Notes under the pieces: model-generated
Seen by the model: the letters and a program-made list of their open reading frames with translations, nothing else
Told to the model about the DNA's origin: nothing
Databases searched by the model: none
Translations under genes and position numbers: made by a program
Assembly: GCF_022095695.1 (NCBI RefSeq)
Contig: NZ_JAIFZM010000018.1
Location: forward strand, 1-64,000
From: Oceanobacillus jordanicus
Lineage (GTDB): Bacteria > Bacillota > Bacilli > Bacillales > Amphibacillaceae
Length of the DNA: 64,000 bases
Reading direction: 5' to 3'
Part shown: positions 8,563 to 17,265 of the stretch, in pieces
Layout of the letters: each line of letters begins with the position of its first letter
How positions within the stretch are numbered: the stretch's first letter is position 1

Positions 8563-8975
8563 TATCCTTCTAGTTTTGCAAAAGCCACCAATGAACCCTT
8601 GTCACAGGACTCGAAGCCATTTTTCTCATAAAAATGCCTCACATCTGGTGCCTCTTCTGTTAACAAGACCTTCTGCCGCACATGCTCATACTTCTGCATC
8701 ACTTGCTCCATCAACTTTGTAGCGATTCCTTGGTTTTGATAAGCGTTTAATACCAAAATATCTTGGATATAGAGGATCGTTAACCCATCGCCTACGACAC
8801 GGATTAGGCCGACTAACTCCTCACCATCCCAAGCAGAGATTACGTTAAGAGACTGCTGTAGCGCATTGTACAGAGTGTTTGGATCCTTCGTATACGCATA
8901 CCATCCCACATCATTATATAATTTTATGACCTGTTCTTTGTCTATGTCTTTACTACCTTGAAATGTTATGTTCAT
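8562..8975 (-). CDS. GNAT family N-acetyltransferase
   Basis: A single-domain GNAT protein of 137 residues. Motif A is visible as LVLNAYQNQGIATKLMEQVM (Q-x-x-G-I-A), with beta strands LVGLIRVVGDGLTILYIQDI before it and FYEKNGFE near the C-terminus. The start follows GAGGAGAAGAA. This is the small YitI/YkwB-like class; the acceptor amine is unknown. It stands alone on the minus strand. Confidence 0.85.
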   Translation of the reverse strand: MNITFQGSKDIDKEQVIKLYNDVGWYAYTKDPNTLYNALQQSLNVISAWDGEELVGLIRVVGDGLTILYIQDILVLNAYQNQGIATKLMEQVMQKYEHVRQKVLLTEEAPDVRHFYEKNGFESCDKGSLVAFAKLEG

Positions 8976-9221
8976 TTCTTCTCCTCCTCAAAATTTATTT
9001 ATTTTGAAGAGTAAATTCGCAATTTATCCACTGTCTAATCTCTCCTTCCTTTATAATTATTCGACAAATATACTTGAAAACCTTCTCTAAAGACGTTCCT
9101 TTTTATCAGAACCAATTATCTATTTTAAAATCTAAATTATCTGAAATATAGTGCTTCTCCCTCTTCTAGCTTACCTCCTTACATGCTATTTTTATACTAG
9201 ATTAATAGAGGAGGGAATGTA

Positions 9222-11402
9222 TTGTTTAGAAAAACGAATAAAAAAGTAGTACATGCTGTCCTGTCACTTGCTGTTTTGTCTGCACTAGCCACTCCTGAAA
9301 TCGTACATGGTGCGGCTGATACCGCGCAGGAAAAGGAAGGATACGAGCTGGAAAATGGGGTGACGGAACCCATTTATTCTTATCAAGATGCGATTACGGA
9401 AACGATCTATGTAGAATCCACCATGGATAGTGATCGAGATGGGGAACTTGATAGAATCGCTGTAGACATTATTCGTCCGTTGGAAACAGAAGATAACTTA
9501 AGCGTCCCTATCATTATGGATGCGAGTCCATACTATGAAGGACTTGGGCGTGGAAATGAATCGGAAATCAAGGACCCAGATCACGATGGAGTAAATGAAA
9601 TGTTTCCACTATTCTACGACAACTACTTTGTGCCGAGAGGTTATGCGGTTGTACAAGTAGATATGGTAGGAACCAATAACTCTGATGGCTGTCCGCCAAC
9701 TGGAGGGGAAGAAGAGACCGAAAGTGTGAATGTCGTGATAAACTGGCTAAACGGTAAAGGAAAAGCGTGGAATGAAGCTGGTGAAGAAATGGAAGCTGAT
9801 TGGTCAACCGGGCAAGTAGGTATGATTGGGAAGTCCTATGACGGAACCTTAGCAAACGCTGCTGCTGCATCTGGTGTGGAAGGTTTAGAGACAATTGTGC
9901 CAATCGGTGCTATCAGCAGCTGGTATGACTATTACCGCTATGGAGGGACACCTTTTTATACAAATGGTCCGGGTAATCTATCACGCCTTGTAACAAGCAG
10001 CGAGCGTGTAGAAGATTGTGCTGTTGTCCGGGAAGAGATGCGCTTGGCGGCCGATGACGAAACCGGTGATTATAATGCGTTTTGGGACGAGCGTAACTTT
10101 GTGAAAAATGCCGATCAGGTGGAGGCAAGTGTGTTTGCCATTCATGGCATAAATGATTATAACGTTAAAGCAAATCATTTTTCTAATTGGTGGGAAGCTC
10201 TAGCAGAGAACGATGTACCGAGAAAGCTTTGGCTAACACAGACTGGCCATGTTGATCCGTTTGATTTTCGTAGATCGGAATGGGTAGACACCCTCCATCA
10301 ATGGTTTGATTATTGGTTACTTGATATTGATAATGGCATCATGGATGATCCAGTAGTGGACATCGAGCGGGCAGCTGACGAGTGGGAAACTCAATCCGCT
10401 TGGCCTAACGAAAAGGCTTCTGCTGTCAATGTGCGATTTGCACCAGCTTCGGAAACCCTCCCAGGCACATGGCTAACAAGCCCATTATTAGATGCTAGCA
10501 CCCAGTCCTTTACAGATGATCCTTATCAAACCGAACAACAAATGGTGGAAAATGCCTTTAATTCAAAAGAAAACAGGCTCCTATTTCTCTCTCCGGAATT
10601 AGGGGATGAGGTGCACTTAAGTGGGGTTCCAGAGCTAAAGCTCGATGCTATTGTAGATAAAGAAAATACGCATTTAACCGCATTAGTCGTCGATTATGGT
10701 GTTGATGAGAGGGTGGACCATCGTGACCGTGGAGAGGGGATTCGTACACTAGATTCTGAATCCTGCTGGGGAGAGAGCTCTGCATCCGATGATGCCTGCT
10801 ACAAAGAAACAGAAAAGACGACCGTGGAAGCCCCATACGAGATCGTAACACACGGCTGGATGGATGCCCAAAATTGGGAGTCGTTATCCACGTCTAACCC
10901 GCTAATTCCCGGAAATTCATATTCATTCGAATGGGAGGCATTGCCGGAAGATTATATTTTTAAAGAAGGGCATCGAATTGGTATTGTGATTGCAGCGAGT
11001 GATGACAGATGGTTAATCCCTGACAACAACCGTGCAACATTTGACGTGTCCCTAGGCGAAAGTACTATTTCCTTTCCTGTTGTTGGTGGAAAAAACGCGC
11101 TAGATAACGCACTAGGTTACGAAGGGGGGACATCCCCTGAAAATGCTGGGGACATGAAAGAGATTGTGGACTATTACTTGGATAATGGGGCATTTTCAAA
11201 TCCAGGCGTATCCCGAGCAGTACAAGCTCACATTCGATCAGTCGAACAGTTTGAGAGAAAAGAGCGCGGTGATAAAGTAATCAAGCATCTGGAAAATCTT
11301 AAAAACCTACTCGATAATCAAAAGAACAACAACTTCCTTACAGACGAGGCGTACCTTGTTCTGACTGCTGATGCCAATACAATCATAGACAAATGGAAAT
11401 AA
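9222..11402 (+). CDS. secreted Xaa-Pro dipeptidyl-peptidase with C-terminal FIMAH domain
   Basis: A 726-residue exported S15/CocE-type alpha/beta hydrolase. The signal peptide spans about residues 1-31 (VVHAVLSLAVLSALATPEIV). Catalytic residues are Ser205 in GKSYDGT, Asp312 in HGINDYN and His343 in TGHVDPF; a jelly-roll domain follows (about 410-620). The last 75 residues (from about 650) form an all-helical FIMAH domain, with AHIRSVEQFERKE and KVIKHLENL, homologous to the tail of the M6 protease encoded next door. The start is TTG with GAGGAGGG eight bases upstream. It should cleave X-Pro dipeptides from extracellular peptides; the FIMAH domain is thought to aid surface binding. Confidence 0.88.
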   Translation: MFRKTNKKVVHAVLSLAVLSALATPEIVHGAADTAQEKEGYELENGVTEPIYSYQDAITETIYVESTMDSDRDGELDRIAVDIIRPLETEDNLSVPIIMDASPYYEGLGRGNESEIKDPDHDGVNEMFPLFYDNYFVPRGYAVVQVDMVGTNNSDGCPPTGGEEETESVNVVINWLNGKGKAWNEAGEEMEADWSTGQVGMIGKSYDGTLANAAAASGVEGLETIVPIGAISSWYDYYRYGGTPFYTNGPGNLSRLVTSSERVEDCAVVREEMRLAADDETGDYNAFWDERNFVKNADQVEASVFAIHGINDYNVKANHFSNWWEALAENDVPRKLWLTQTGHVDPFDFRRSEWVDTLHQWFDYWLLDIDNGIMDDPVVDIERAADEWETQSAWPNEKASAVNVRFAPASETLPGTWLTSPLLDASTQSFTDDPYQTEQQMVENAFNSKENRLLFLSPELGDEVHLSGVPELKLDAIVDKENTHLTALVVDYGVDERVDHRDRGEGIRTLDSESCWGESSASDDACYKETEKTTVEAPYEIVTHGWMDAQNWESLSTSNPLIPGNSYSFEWEALPEDYIFKEGHRIGIVIAASDDRWLIPDNNRATFDVSLGESTISFPVVGGKNALDNALGYEGGTSPENAGDMKEIVDYYLDNGAFSNPGVSRAVQAHIRSVEQFERKERGDKVIKHLENLKNLLDNQKNNNFLTDEAYLVLTADANTIIDKWK

Positions 11403-11450
11403 AGTACGCTAGATAGTCTAAATAAGTCGAGAGAAATAACCATGCTTATT

Positions 11451-11478
11451 GCCATCTGATATAGGTGGCTTTTTTTTG
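11451..11478 (+). terminator. terminator after the X-Pro peptidase gene
   Basis: GCCATCT / AGGTGGC stem (one wobble) followed by eight T residues. Confidence 0.7.
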
Positions 11479-11533
11479 AGAAAGAGAGGAAGAGAGAAAG
11501 ACGGGTTCTATCTCTACACGACTTTCAGAAGTA

Positions 11534-11572
11534 TAAAAAAAGATCTGGGGCAGGCTACCTCTACCCCAGATC
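11534..11572 (-). terminator. terminator after the M6 protease gene
   Basis: GATCTGGGG / CCCCAGATC stem; the minus-strand reading continues in TTTTTTT. Confidence 0.85.
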
Positions 11573-11583
11573 AACCACTATTT

Positions 11584-13806
11584 TTACTGCCACAAATCGA
11601 TCATGTAATCACTATAATCCAGTAGTGCGCCTGCAGATATCTCGGTGATATTCCCCTGATCACGTTGATGGGTGACAAGCTGTATAAAGCCTTCCATATG
11701 TTTGATGACTTTTTCAGGTTCCTCCTTTTTCTCGAATCGCTCTACAACAGTTAAATGGGTTTGTAATGCTCGCAAAGTCTCCTCATTGGAGATATCCTCT
11801 AATACTTCATAGCGGTTAAGAAGTTCTTTTAATCCTGTAGCGGTGAGATTACTCAATAGAAGCGTCACATCCTGTTCGACCTGACTCGTGTCCGTTTCCG
11901 ATGTTGCTGTAAAGCTCAGTGCTACAGCCTCCTTCTTATTTTCCGGTACTTCAACATATACTGGCACCTTTACCGTTTCTCCTGATTCTACTTCAATTAC
12001 TTCTTGTTCCAGCATTGTTTCCCAGCCGCCATCTATATCTGCTCGCAAACGGAAAAGGTCCGTTGCTTCGCCTGTATTGGTAACCTGGAAATAATGTTTG
12101 GCTACTTTTCCCGGGATCGCTTGTTCTTGCTCGCCACTTTCCGTTCTGACTCCGCGAGCAAAGTCACCCCCACCATCCAGATGTCTTACCGCGACCCTAT
12201 ACGATAATGGGTCTTCTGTATCCCGATTATGATTAAGAATATAGAAGTGTAGTCTGTTATATTCATCTACATATTCACTAACGACATCATTTCCTGTTCC
12301 TGCTTTAAACAAGGCATCCGATAGTTGACGATAATCACCCTTCGAATACATTGCATCTGTCCCATCAGGTCTGGTAAAATCCTTTTGATTAATGTCTTCC
12401 TCATGGGAATCAATCACCCAAATATTTGGTGCAGATTCACTATCCTTCGTCTTCGCCAGCAGTACACCAGAATCTGGTGTAAATGAATCCATTCCAACAC
12501 GGTCGACTACTTCCACAGTGTAATTGTCATACCATTTCTCTCCGCGTTGCATATCAGCCCGCCAATCATCTTCCAGGGAATTGGCCGGTGTAAGGTCCTC
12601 CATCATAATATTAATGCCATGTATTGCGGACTCGTCACTTGTACTTTCTTCTGGTACAGCACGTGCGAGAATATCAGCGAATACCGGCCCAGTCTCTGCC
12701 AGGGCATCTCGATCGACATTTAGATAATCCTCTTCTGATAGAAATCCTTGTTTGATCTTATTTCGAAGCATATGATGAGACGGTGCTGAACCGCCTAGTG
12801 TTGGCATGACCATCCAACGTGTATGCGGCCCTCCTGGCCCGTTGAAACTCCCCCTGCTCATTAATTCCCATGGACCAGAATACGTACGAGAAACCGGATT
12901 GGCATACGGATTATTATAATTATCCAGCAGATTCATAATATGACCGAATTCATGAGCGAACGTGCCCATACCGTCATTTTCCCCTTGAACAGATATGCCA
13001 TTCCGAATATCGGCACTAGACCAAATACTTTTTCCCGCGACCCACGAAGTCCAGTCCACATACCTTGTCAGTGCCCAATTTGGCATATCGTAGTCTAAAG
13101 GTGGGCCGAATTCGTCTGTCACTGCCTCTTCATTTAAAAACATCATTTCACCAAATTCTTGCCATATGCCTGATTCATCGTATCCTGCGTGCAAAATAAA
13201 AGTAAAATCAAATTCCTCCCCAGATGCTTCCATATCTACCTCTGCTTTGCTCATCGCCTCTGGACGGAGACTTTTTGCTTCATAACCCGGTGGCATATTT
13301 TCCTGCTGTCCGAATTCATTTAACCCATACTGGAACTCATTTCCATCCATTCGGTAAGGGCCAAAAGCTTCCAGCTCTACTGCCCACTTTCCATAAGAAT
13401 TTTCCCTCCAGTATTCATTGATCGTACGATAATTATTCAGTGGCTGTGGTTTATTGAGAAAGTCTACCCAATATTCCCCAACATCCTCTCTAGGGATATT
13501 TCCATTCCCAACCGGATTCCCAGCTTCCATAGAGCCCTCCTCCTGACTTATGATAAAATCGCGATCTTGAAAATCAACAACGATGAGGGCTCCCTTCAGC
13601 ACTCTTTCCGGCTCCACCTCCGAATTCCGCCAATCTATCCCAGGAACCGGTTCATAGTCTTCCCACGTCATATCTTCTGGCAGCGTCCAATTCTGAGAAT
13701 CTATCGGACTAGGAAAGGCTGGTAACCCTTCCGATGCAGCTTGTGCCGTGGTTGATAAAAGCATCATGATAAGAACGGCCAATACGAGCGACTTTGCCAA
13801 CTTCAT
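11584..13806 (-). CDS. secreted M6-type metalloprotease with FIMAH tail
   Basis: A 740-residue exported zinc protease of the immune inhibitor A-like M6 group. The signal peptide is about residues 1-24 (LVLAVLIMMLLSTTAQA). The zinc motif is His285-Glu286-Phe-Gly-His289 in GTFAHEFGHIMNLLDNY, with the Met-turn segment WELMSRGSF about 25 residues later. A beta domain (about 560-660) precedes a C-terminal FIMAH domain (about 665-740; THLTVVERFEKKE, KVIKHMEGF). Start at 13806 follows AAGGAGGGG; an upstream in-frame start lacks a site. It converges on the X-Pro peptidase gene whose tail is related, suggesting a shared surface location. Confidence 0.87.
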   Translation of the reverse strand: MKLAKSLVLAVLIMMLLSTTAQAASEGLPAFPSPIDSQNWTLPEDMTWEDYEPVPGIDWRNSEVEPERVLKGALIVVDFQDRDFIISQEEGSMEAGNPVGNGNIPREDVGEYWVDFLNKPQPLNNYRTINEYWRENSYGKWAVELEAFGPYRMDGNEFQYGLNEFGQQENMPPGYEAKSLRPEAMSKAEVDMEASGEEFDFTFILHAGYDESGIWQEFGEMMFLNEEAVTDEFGPPLDYDMPNWALTRYVDWTSWVAGKSIWSSADIRNGISVQGENDGMGTFAHEFGHIMNLLDNYNNPYANPVSRTYSGPWELMSRGSFNGPGGPHTRWMVMPTLGGSAPSHHMLRNKIKQGFLSEEDYLNVDRDALAETGPVFADILARAVPEESTSDESAIHGINIMMEDLTPANSLEDDWRADMQRGEKWYDNYTVEVVDRVGMDSFTPDSGVLLAKTKDSESAPNIWVIDSHEEDINQKDFTRPDGTDAMYSKGDYRQLSDALFKAGTGNDVVSEYVDEYNRLHFYILNHNRDTEDPLSYRVAVRHLDGGGDFARGVRTESGEQEQAIPGKVAKHYFQVTNTGEATDLFRLRADIDGGWETMLEQEVIEVESGETVKVPVYVEVPENKKEAVALSFTATSETDTSQVEQDVTLLLSNLTATGLKELLNRYEVLEDISNEETLRALQTHLTVVERFEKKEEPEKVIKHMEGFIQLVTHQRDQGNITEISAGALLDYSDYMIDLWQ

Positions 13807-13842
13807 GCATAACCCCTCCTTATTTAATGGACCAACCAACAA

Positions 13843-13878
13843 CAATTCCAGCTATATTCTCTATATAGCTGGAATTGC
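13843..13878 (-). terminator. strong hairpin between M4 and M6 protease genes
   Basis: CAATTCCAGCTATAT / ATATAGCTGGAATTG perfect stem with a 5-base loop, between the M4 stop and the M6 start. There is no long U-tract, so it could attenuate rather than end transcription or protect the M4 mRNA 3' end. Confidence 0.6.
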
Positions 13879-13885
13879 CATTTTA

Positions 13886-15481
13886 TTAGTAAACGCCTAC
13901 TGCACTATACGCCTGCTCAACTGCTGCCACTGCATCCGAGTCGCTACCATAAAGGTCGCCAGCTGCCTGTATTGCCGCTTCTCGCATCATGCTGAAGTCA
14001 GAGCTGCGAGTTAAATAGAGTGATAGCGCCCGGTAGTAGATTTGCTCGGTTTTATCTCTACCAATACCATTTACCGCTACATCAAAGTGGTCTCCACCCT
14101 CAGAAATAAGGTAGGCTGCCTTGTTATTGATACTCGAATTAATATGAACCCCACCATTATCAAGTGTACCCGTATATCTTTTGCTCCAGTGATCTGGATA
14201 CGGTGCTTCCGTTCTCCGTTCGATAAGGTCAGTCGGGTCCTCCATCGATCTTAGGGCAAGCGTGCCGTCTGCCATAATATTTTCTCCAATAAGCCAGTCA
14301 TCTCGGTCCACCATTGCTCCAAAAATATCAGCAAAGGACTCATTTAGTGCTCCTGATTCACCTCGATAAATTAAATTAGCAGTATGTTGGACAACGCCGT
14401 GGCTCATCTCGTGTGCTGCTACATCAAGCCCTGCAGCAAGTGGGTGGAACCTGAGGCCATCCCCATCGCCATATGACATTTGTCTACCATTCCAGGAGGC
14501 GTTATTCCAATTATTACCCACATGGACAGCTGAAATGAGAACTTGCCCGTTATCATCAACAGAATCTCTCCCAAATGTGTCCTGGTAGTAATCATACGTA
14601 ATTTGTGCATTGGCATGCGCGTCTACTGCGGACCCATCTTTAAACATTTTATTTAGGCTGAACACATCCAAGTTTGTTCCTGTTGTATTGTCATATGTGA
14701 CCACACCATCTCCTCTTGTCACATCAAACAGACGAAACTTTCCTTCAAAGGCTTGTGCCTCAAACATTTTCCTATCTCCAAAAACCCCTGTGCCAAAGGC
14801 TGTTACATCATGTGCAGTATTATAGGAGTCAACAACTTTTCCATTCGTTGCATCGATAAAATAATGCCAAAATCCTACTGCAGGCTCGGTGGTCGATGCT
14901 GTTACGAGATACGTATAATAATAGGCATCCTCATATTCATAAATATAAGGTTCTACCTCAAGTGGCCCGTCATAGTCTTTCACTTTGCCAATCTTTTTCT
15001 CAATTTCCTTTTTTGCAAGCTTAATCGCATCAGATTTTGATAGGTTCGCTTGCATGTTTATCTTTTTCTTATCAAGTTCCGGAATCACCTCTCCAAAGTA
15101 TGCGGTTACATTATTATTTTCATCTAACTTTACAGTTTGATCTGCTCCATAAATAGGAATCCCTTTGTACGTTTGCTGGACTTTAAAATGGGAGTTATCT
15201 GTTTGGTCATCCTTTAATTCCTCTACAATTTCAAAGTCTACATCTTTATTACCTTGAAGTTGGAAGTCTCCTTTATTCTGGGAAAAGTAAGCTCGGACAA
15301 TTTCCTGCTTGGTCATTCCCCCTGGTGCATCCCACTTTTCCACAATATAAGATGGTGTATTGTAGGTGTCGTTTAATTTTATGTTGGCCTCCTCTGCAGA
15401 AACAGTTGTTCCATGTGTAACAATCCCTATTGATAGCGACAGTACTATGGTGGAAAAGCCAATTTTTTGGCGTAATTTCAT
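13886..15481 (-). CDS. M4 family metallopeptidase (thermolysin/bacillolysin-like)
   Basis: An exported neutral protease of about 531 residues. Signal peptide about 1-29 ends near TVSAEE; FTP and PepSY propeptide regions follow (to about residue 225). The mature enzyme has the zinc motif His357-Glu358-Met-Ser-His361 in AAHEMSHGVVQ and the third ligand Glu381 in GALNESFADIFG, and the active-site histidine region GGVHINSSINNKAAYLIS. Start at 15481 (MKLRQKIGFS) is favoured, nine bases after GGAAGGG; an ATG at 15490 abuts that site. It degrades extracellular protein and lies directly after calY on the same strand. Confidence 0.92.
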   Translation of the reverse strand: MKLRQKIGFSTIVLSLSIGIVTHGTTVSAEEANIKLNDTYNTPSYIVEKWDAPGGMTKQEIVRAYFSQNKGDFQLQGNKDVDFEIVEELKDDQTDNSHFKVQQTYKGIPIYGADQTVKLDENNNVTAYFGEVIPELDKKKINMQANLSKSDAIKLAKKEIEKKIGKVKDYDGPLEVEPYIYEYEDAYYYTYLVTASTTEPAVGFWHYFIDATNGKVVDSYNTAHDVTAFGTGVFGDRKMFEAQAFEGKFRLFDVTRGDGVVTYDNTTGTNLDVFSLNKMFKDGSAVDAHANAQITYDYYQDTFGRDSVDDNGQVLISAVHVGNNWNNASWNGRQMSYGDGDGLRFHPLAAGLDVAAHEMSHGVVQHTANLIYRGESGALNESFADIFGAMVDRDDWLIGENIMADGTLALRSMEDPTDLIERRTEAPYPDHWSKRYTGTLDNGGVHINSSINNKAAYLISEGGDHFDVAVNGIGRDKTEQIYYRALSLYLTRSSDFSMMREAAIQAAGDLYGSDSDAVAAVEQAYSAVGVY

Positions 15482-15511
15482 TCCCCTCATCCCTTCCTTT
15501 GGATTTATTTG

Positions 15512-16102
15512 TTATTTTTCCTCTCCATCTCCCTGTGTCGCGTTAAAGGTCCATTCCAATGAGAGTGCGTCACCCTGGTACATGTTCTGGTCAGCGTCAT
15601 TATCAACAAATTCAAATTCAACCCAGAAATCATGCGATTCCTCTGAATCCAACCCACCTTTTTGCTCCCACAATGGGTCCCATATATCCCGCTTCACGAC
15701 ATCTGGATCCATTTGCTGTAAATCATACAAGGTTGTTTCAAACACAGGCTCACTCTCCTGATCCCAATTCCAAAGGAAATTAACTTTGATATGCTTGCCA
15801 TAATCCTCTGCATTGTTGTTCTCTATGTCATTTACAGAGTAGGCGGTTTCTAAAAAGACATTTTCAATCTTTAAGCTTCCATCATTTGCTAAGTTGAATT
15901 CTCGCATCATCGTATCACCAGGCTTAAGATTCTCCAATTCTATTAACGCCGTTTCATTCATGGATAAATCCAAGGTGCCTGCAGCAAAAGAATTACTCGA
16001 CACCTCCTGATCACTAAAATAGGCATAGGTGCCTCCACTAATCAGTGCCACCCCTAATACACTTGATGCTAGTGCCAAACTCAACTGCTTTTTCAGCTTC
16101 AT
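15512..16102 (-). CDS. calY: CalY/TasA family biofilm-matrix protein (camelysin-like)
   Basis: A 196-residue exported protein with signal peptide LALASSVLGVALISGGTYAY and the TasA/CalY hallmark TYAYFSDQEVSSNSFAAGTL directly after it, followed by LDLSMNE and FNLANDGSLKIEN. Family members polymerise into cell-surface or matrix fibres; camelysin was first described as a cell-bound protease, although this family has no clear catalytic motif. It lies 30 bases upstream of the M4 protease gene and may share its transcript. No SipW-type signal peptidase gene is adjacent, unlike the tapA-sipW-tasA and sipW-tasA-calY arrangements. Family call is good; function as matrix fibre is inferred. Confidence 0.85.
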   Translation of the reverse strand: MKLKKQLSLALASSVLGVALISGGTYAYFSDQEVSSNSFAAGTLDLSMNETALIELENLKPGDTMMREFNLANDGSLKIENVFLETAYSVNDIENNNAEDYGKHIKVNFLWNWDQESEPVFETTLYDLQQMDPDVVKRDIWDPLWEQKGGLDSEESHDFWVEFEFVDNDADQNMYQGDALSLEWTFNATQGDGEEK

Positions 16103-16617
16103 ACCCGTTCCTCCCCTTCATTTTTTGTCTACCGTATCCCTGCATGACCGCTTACAGTGATCCTTCACCTCCATTATTTCTTGGAATCACCTTGATGCCT
16201 GCCTGCTATTCTTGTAACTCTATTATAGGTACGCCCATCTACTAGATGTGTCGAAGCCTGTTGGCGATTTTATGCTTTTACAAAAATGAACAGGAAGTAC
16301 TAGTGACCATTCTAAAGCTTATAGGTATTCAGCATGGATATATTTTACAATAAGCATAGGCAAAACACTTTTACTCATACATAGGATTCATTTAGATGAA
16401 ATTGCTAGTTTAATAGAATTGAAAAATAAATAGAAATGCCCAATAACAAATTTCGCAAAGCAGCTGATTCAATGAAAAGGGGGAGATAAGCATACAATTC
16501 AAGCGAAATTCCCTACAAATGGGAGCAAGGTGAAGGGCGGATTGTGGCTTTTGGCTTATGTATATTTGGAGCTAACTTATTCTTCATCTACCAGCGGGGC
16601 AATTATTGTCGATTGAA
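16103..16617. other. gene-free region upstream of calY
   Basis: About 500 AT-rich bases with no supported gene. It must contain the calY promoter on the minus strand; I see no confident promoter pair, tRNA or riboswitch. Confidence 0.5.
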
Positions 16618-16653
16618 GAAAAAGGAAGAGGACGAATGTGGCTCTTCCTTTGG
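16618..16653 (-). terminator. terminator downstream of the DUF3889 gene
   Basis: AAAGGAAGAG / CTCTTCCTTT stem; the minus-strand reading ends in TTTTTC. The 21-bp array lies between this hairpin and the DUF3889 stop codon, so it would be in the mRNA 3' end. Confidence 0.65.
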
Positions 16654-16679
16654 GTGGTGCTCTGGGCTGGAGTTAGCAC

Positions 16680-16789
16680 GCGACTTTGTGAAGAGCACAA
16701 GCGACTTTGCCTTGCTCATACGAGACTTTGTGGTGGCCTCATGCGTCTATACATTGTTCACACGCGTCTCTGCAGCGCTCTCACGCGAC
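16680..16789. repeat. 21-bp phased degenerate tandem array (5+ units)
   Basis: Six GCGAC/GAGAC/GCGTC cores lie at 16680, 16701, 16722, 16743, 16764 and 16785, exactly 21 bases apart. The consensus unit is about GCGACTTTGnnnnGCTCACAC. In one plus-strand frame it reads as a heptad [T/K/M]RL[C/Y]xx[H/L]. It is not a CRISPR array: units abut and there are no spacers. Confidence 0.8.
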
Positions 16790-16797
16790 ACCTGCTG

Positions 16798-17136
16798 CTA
16801 TCGATCTGTTTCTTTAAATGTAACGGAGATAACTTCTTCCGTTTCTGGATGAAATTCAATATTCACATAGACACCGAATTCTTTTTGATCTTGCTTTAAC
16901 CATAATTTAAAAATCTCTACCTCAGAGTTGGCATTTTCTTTGCTGCCTTCATGTAGATAATCGATAATGTCTGCTTGAGGGTATTTGGCTTTCGTTTCTT
17001 TCATGGCAAGCTTTCCCCACTTAGCATAGGAAGGGATTTGCTCTTCTTCTTGTTGAGGTTCCATATCCGCTGTTGGTAAAGCTTGTCCGATAAAGGTGGA
17101 TAGACCTAGGCTGATTGCTATAAGTAAATTTTGCAT
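16798..17136 (-). CDS. DUF3889 family small exported protein (YqzG/YhdC-like)
   Basis: About 112 residues. The N-terminus QNLLIAISLGLSTFIGQALP is a signal peptide, and the mature part starts near PTADMEPQQEEEQIPSYAKW. The segments YAKWGKLAMKETKAKYPQAD and the closing FHPETEEVISVTFKE fit the small DUF3889 proteins of bacilli, whose role is unknown. Start at 17136 follows AAAGGAGTG; a GTG three codons earlier is inside that site. It is alone on its strand and followed by the 21-bp array. Confidence 0.75.
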   Translation of the reverse strand: MQNLLIAISLGLSTFIGQALPTADMEPQQEEEQIPSYAKWGKLAMKETKAKYPQADIIDYLHEGSKENANSEVEIFKLWLKQDQKEFGVYVNIEFHPETEEVISVTFKETDR

Positions 17137-17265
17137 GTCGCACACTCCTTTTAGATCTAGGTTGTGACATTGGGACAGATTTATTCAGCTGACAGCCCGC
17201 AGATAGAGGGAAATCTGTTATTATTTTATTAATATACATAATGCAATAAACAGGGGGTTATGGTA

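Noticed and set aside
12102-12117. TTTTCCCGGGATCGC as a Noc site in the M6 gene
   Set aside because: Only one half of the Noc palindrome is present.
13748-15761. Several plus-strand frames opposite the M4 and M6 protease genes
   Set aside because: Antisense shadows of strongly supported protease genes, with no family features or ribosome sites.
16680-16789. CRISPR-like appearance of the phased repeats
   Set aside because: Units are contiguous and degenerate, with no constant repeat plus variable spacer pattern and no cas genes nearby.
16544-16899. Overlapping plus-strand open frames across the 21-bp array, reading as cysteine- and arginine-rich heptads
   Set aside because: No convincing ribosome site, antisense to the 3' end of the DUF3889 gene, and the repeat itself keeps several frames open. 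Kept only as a finding about the array.
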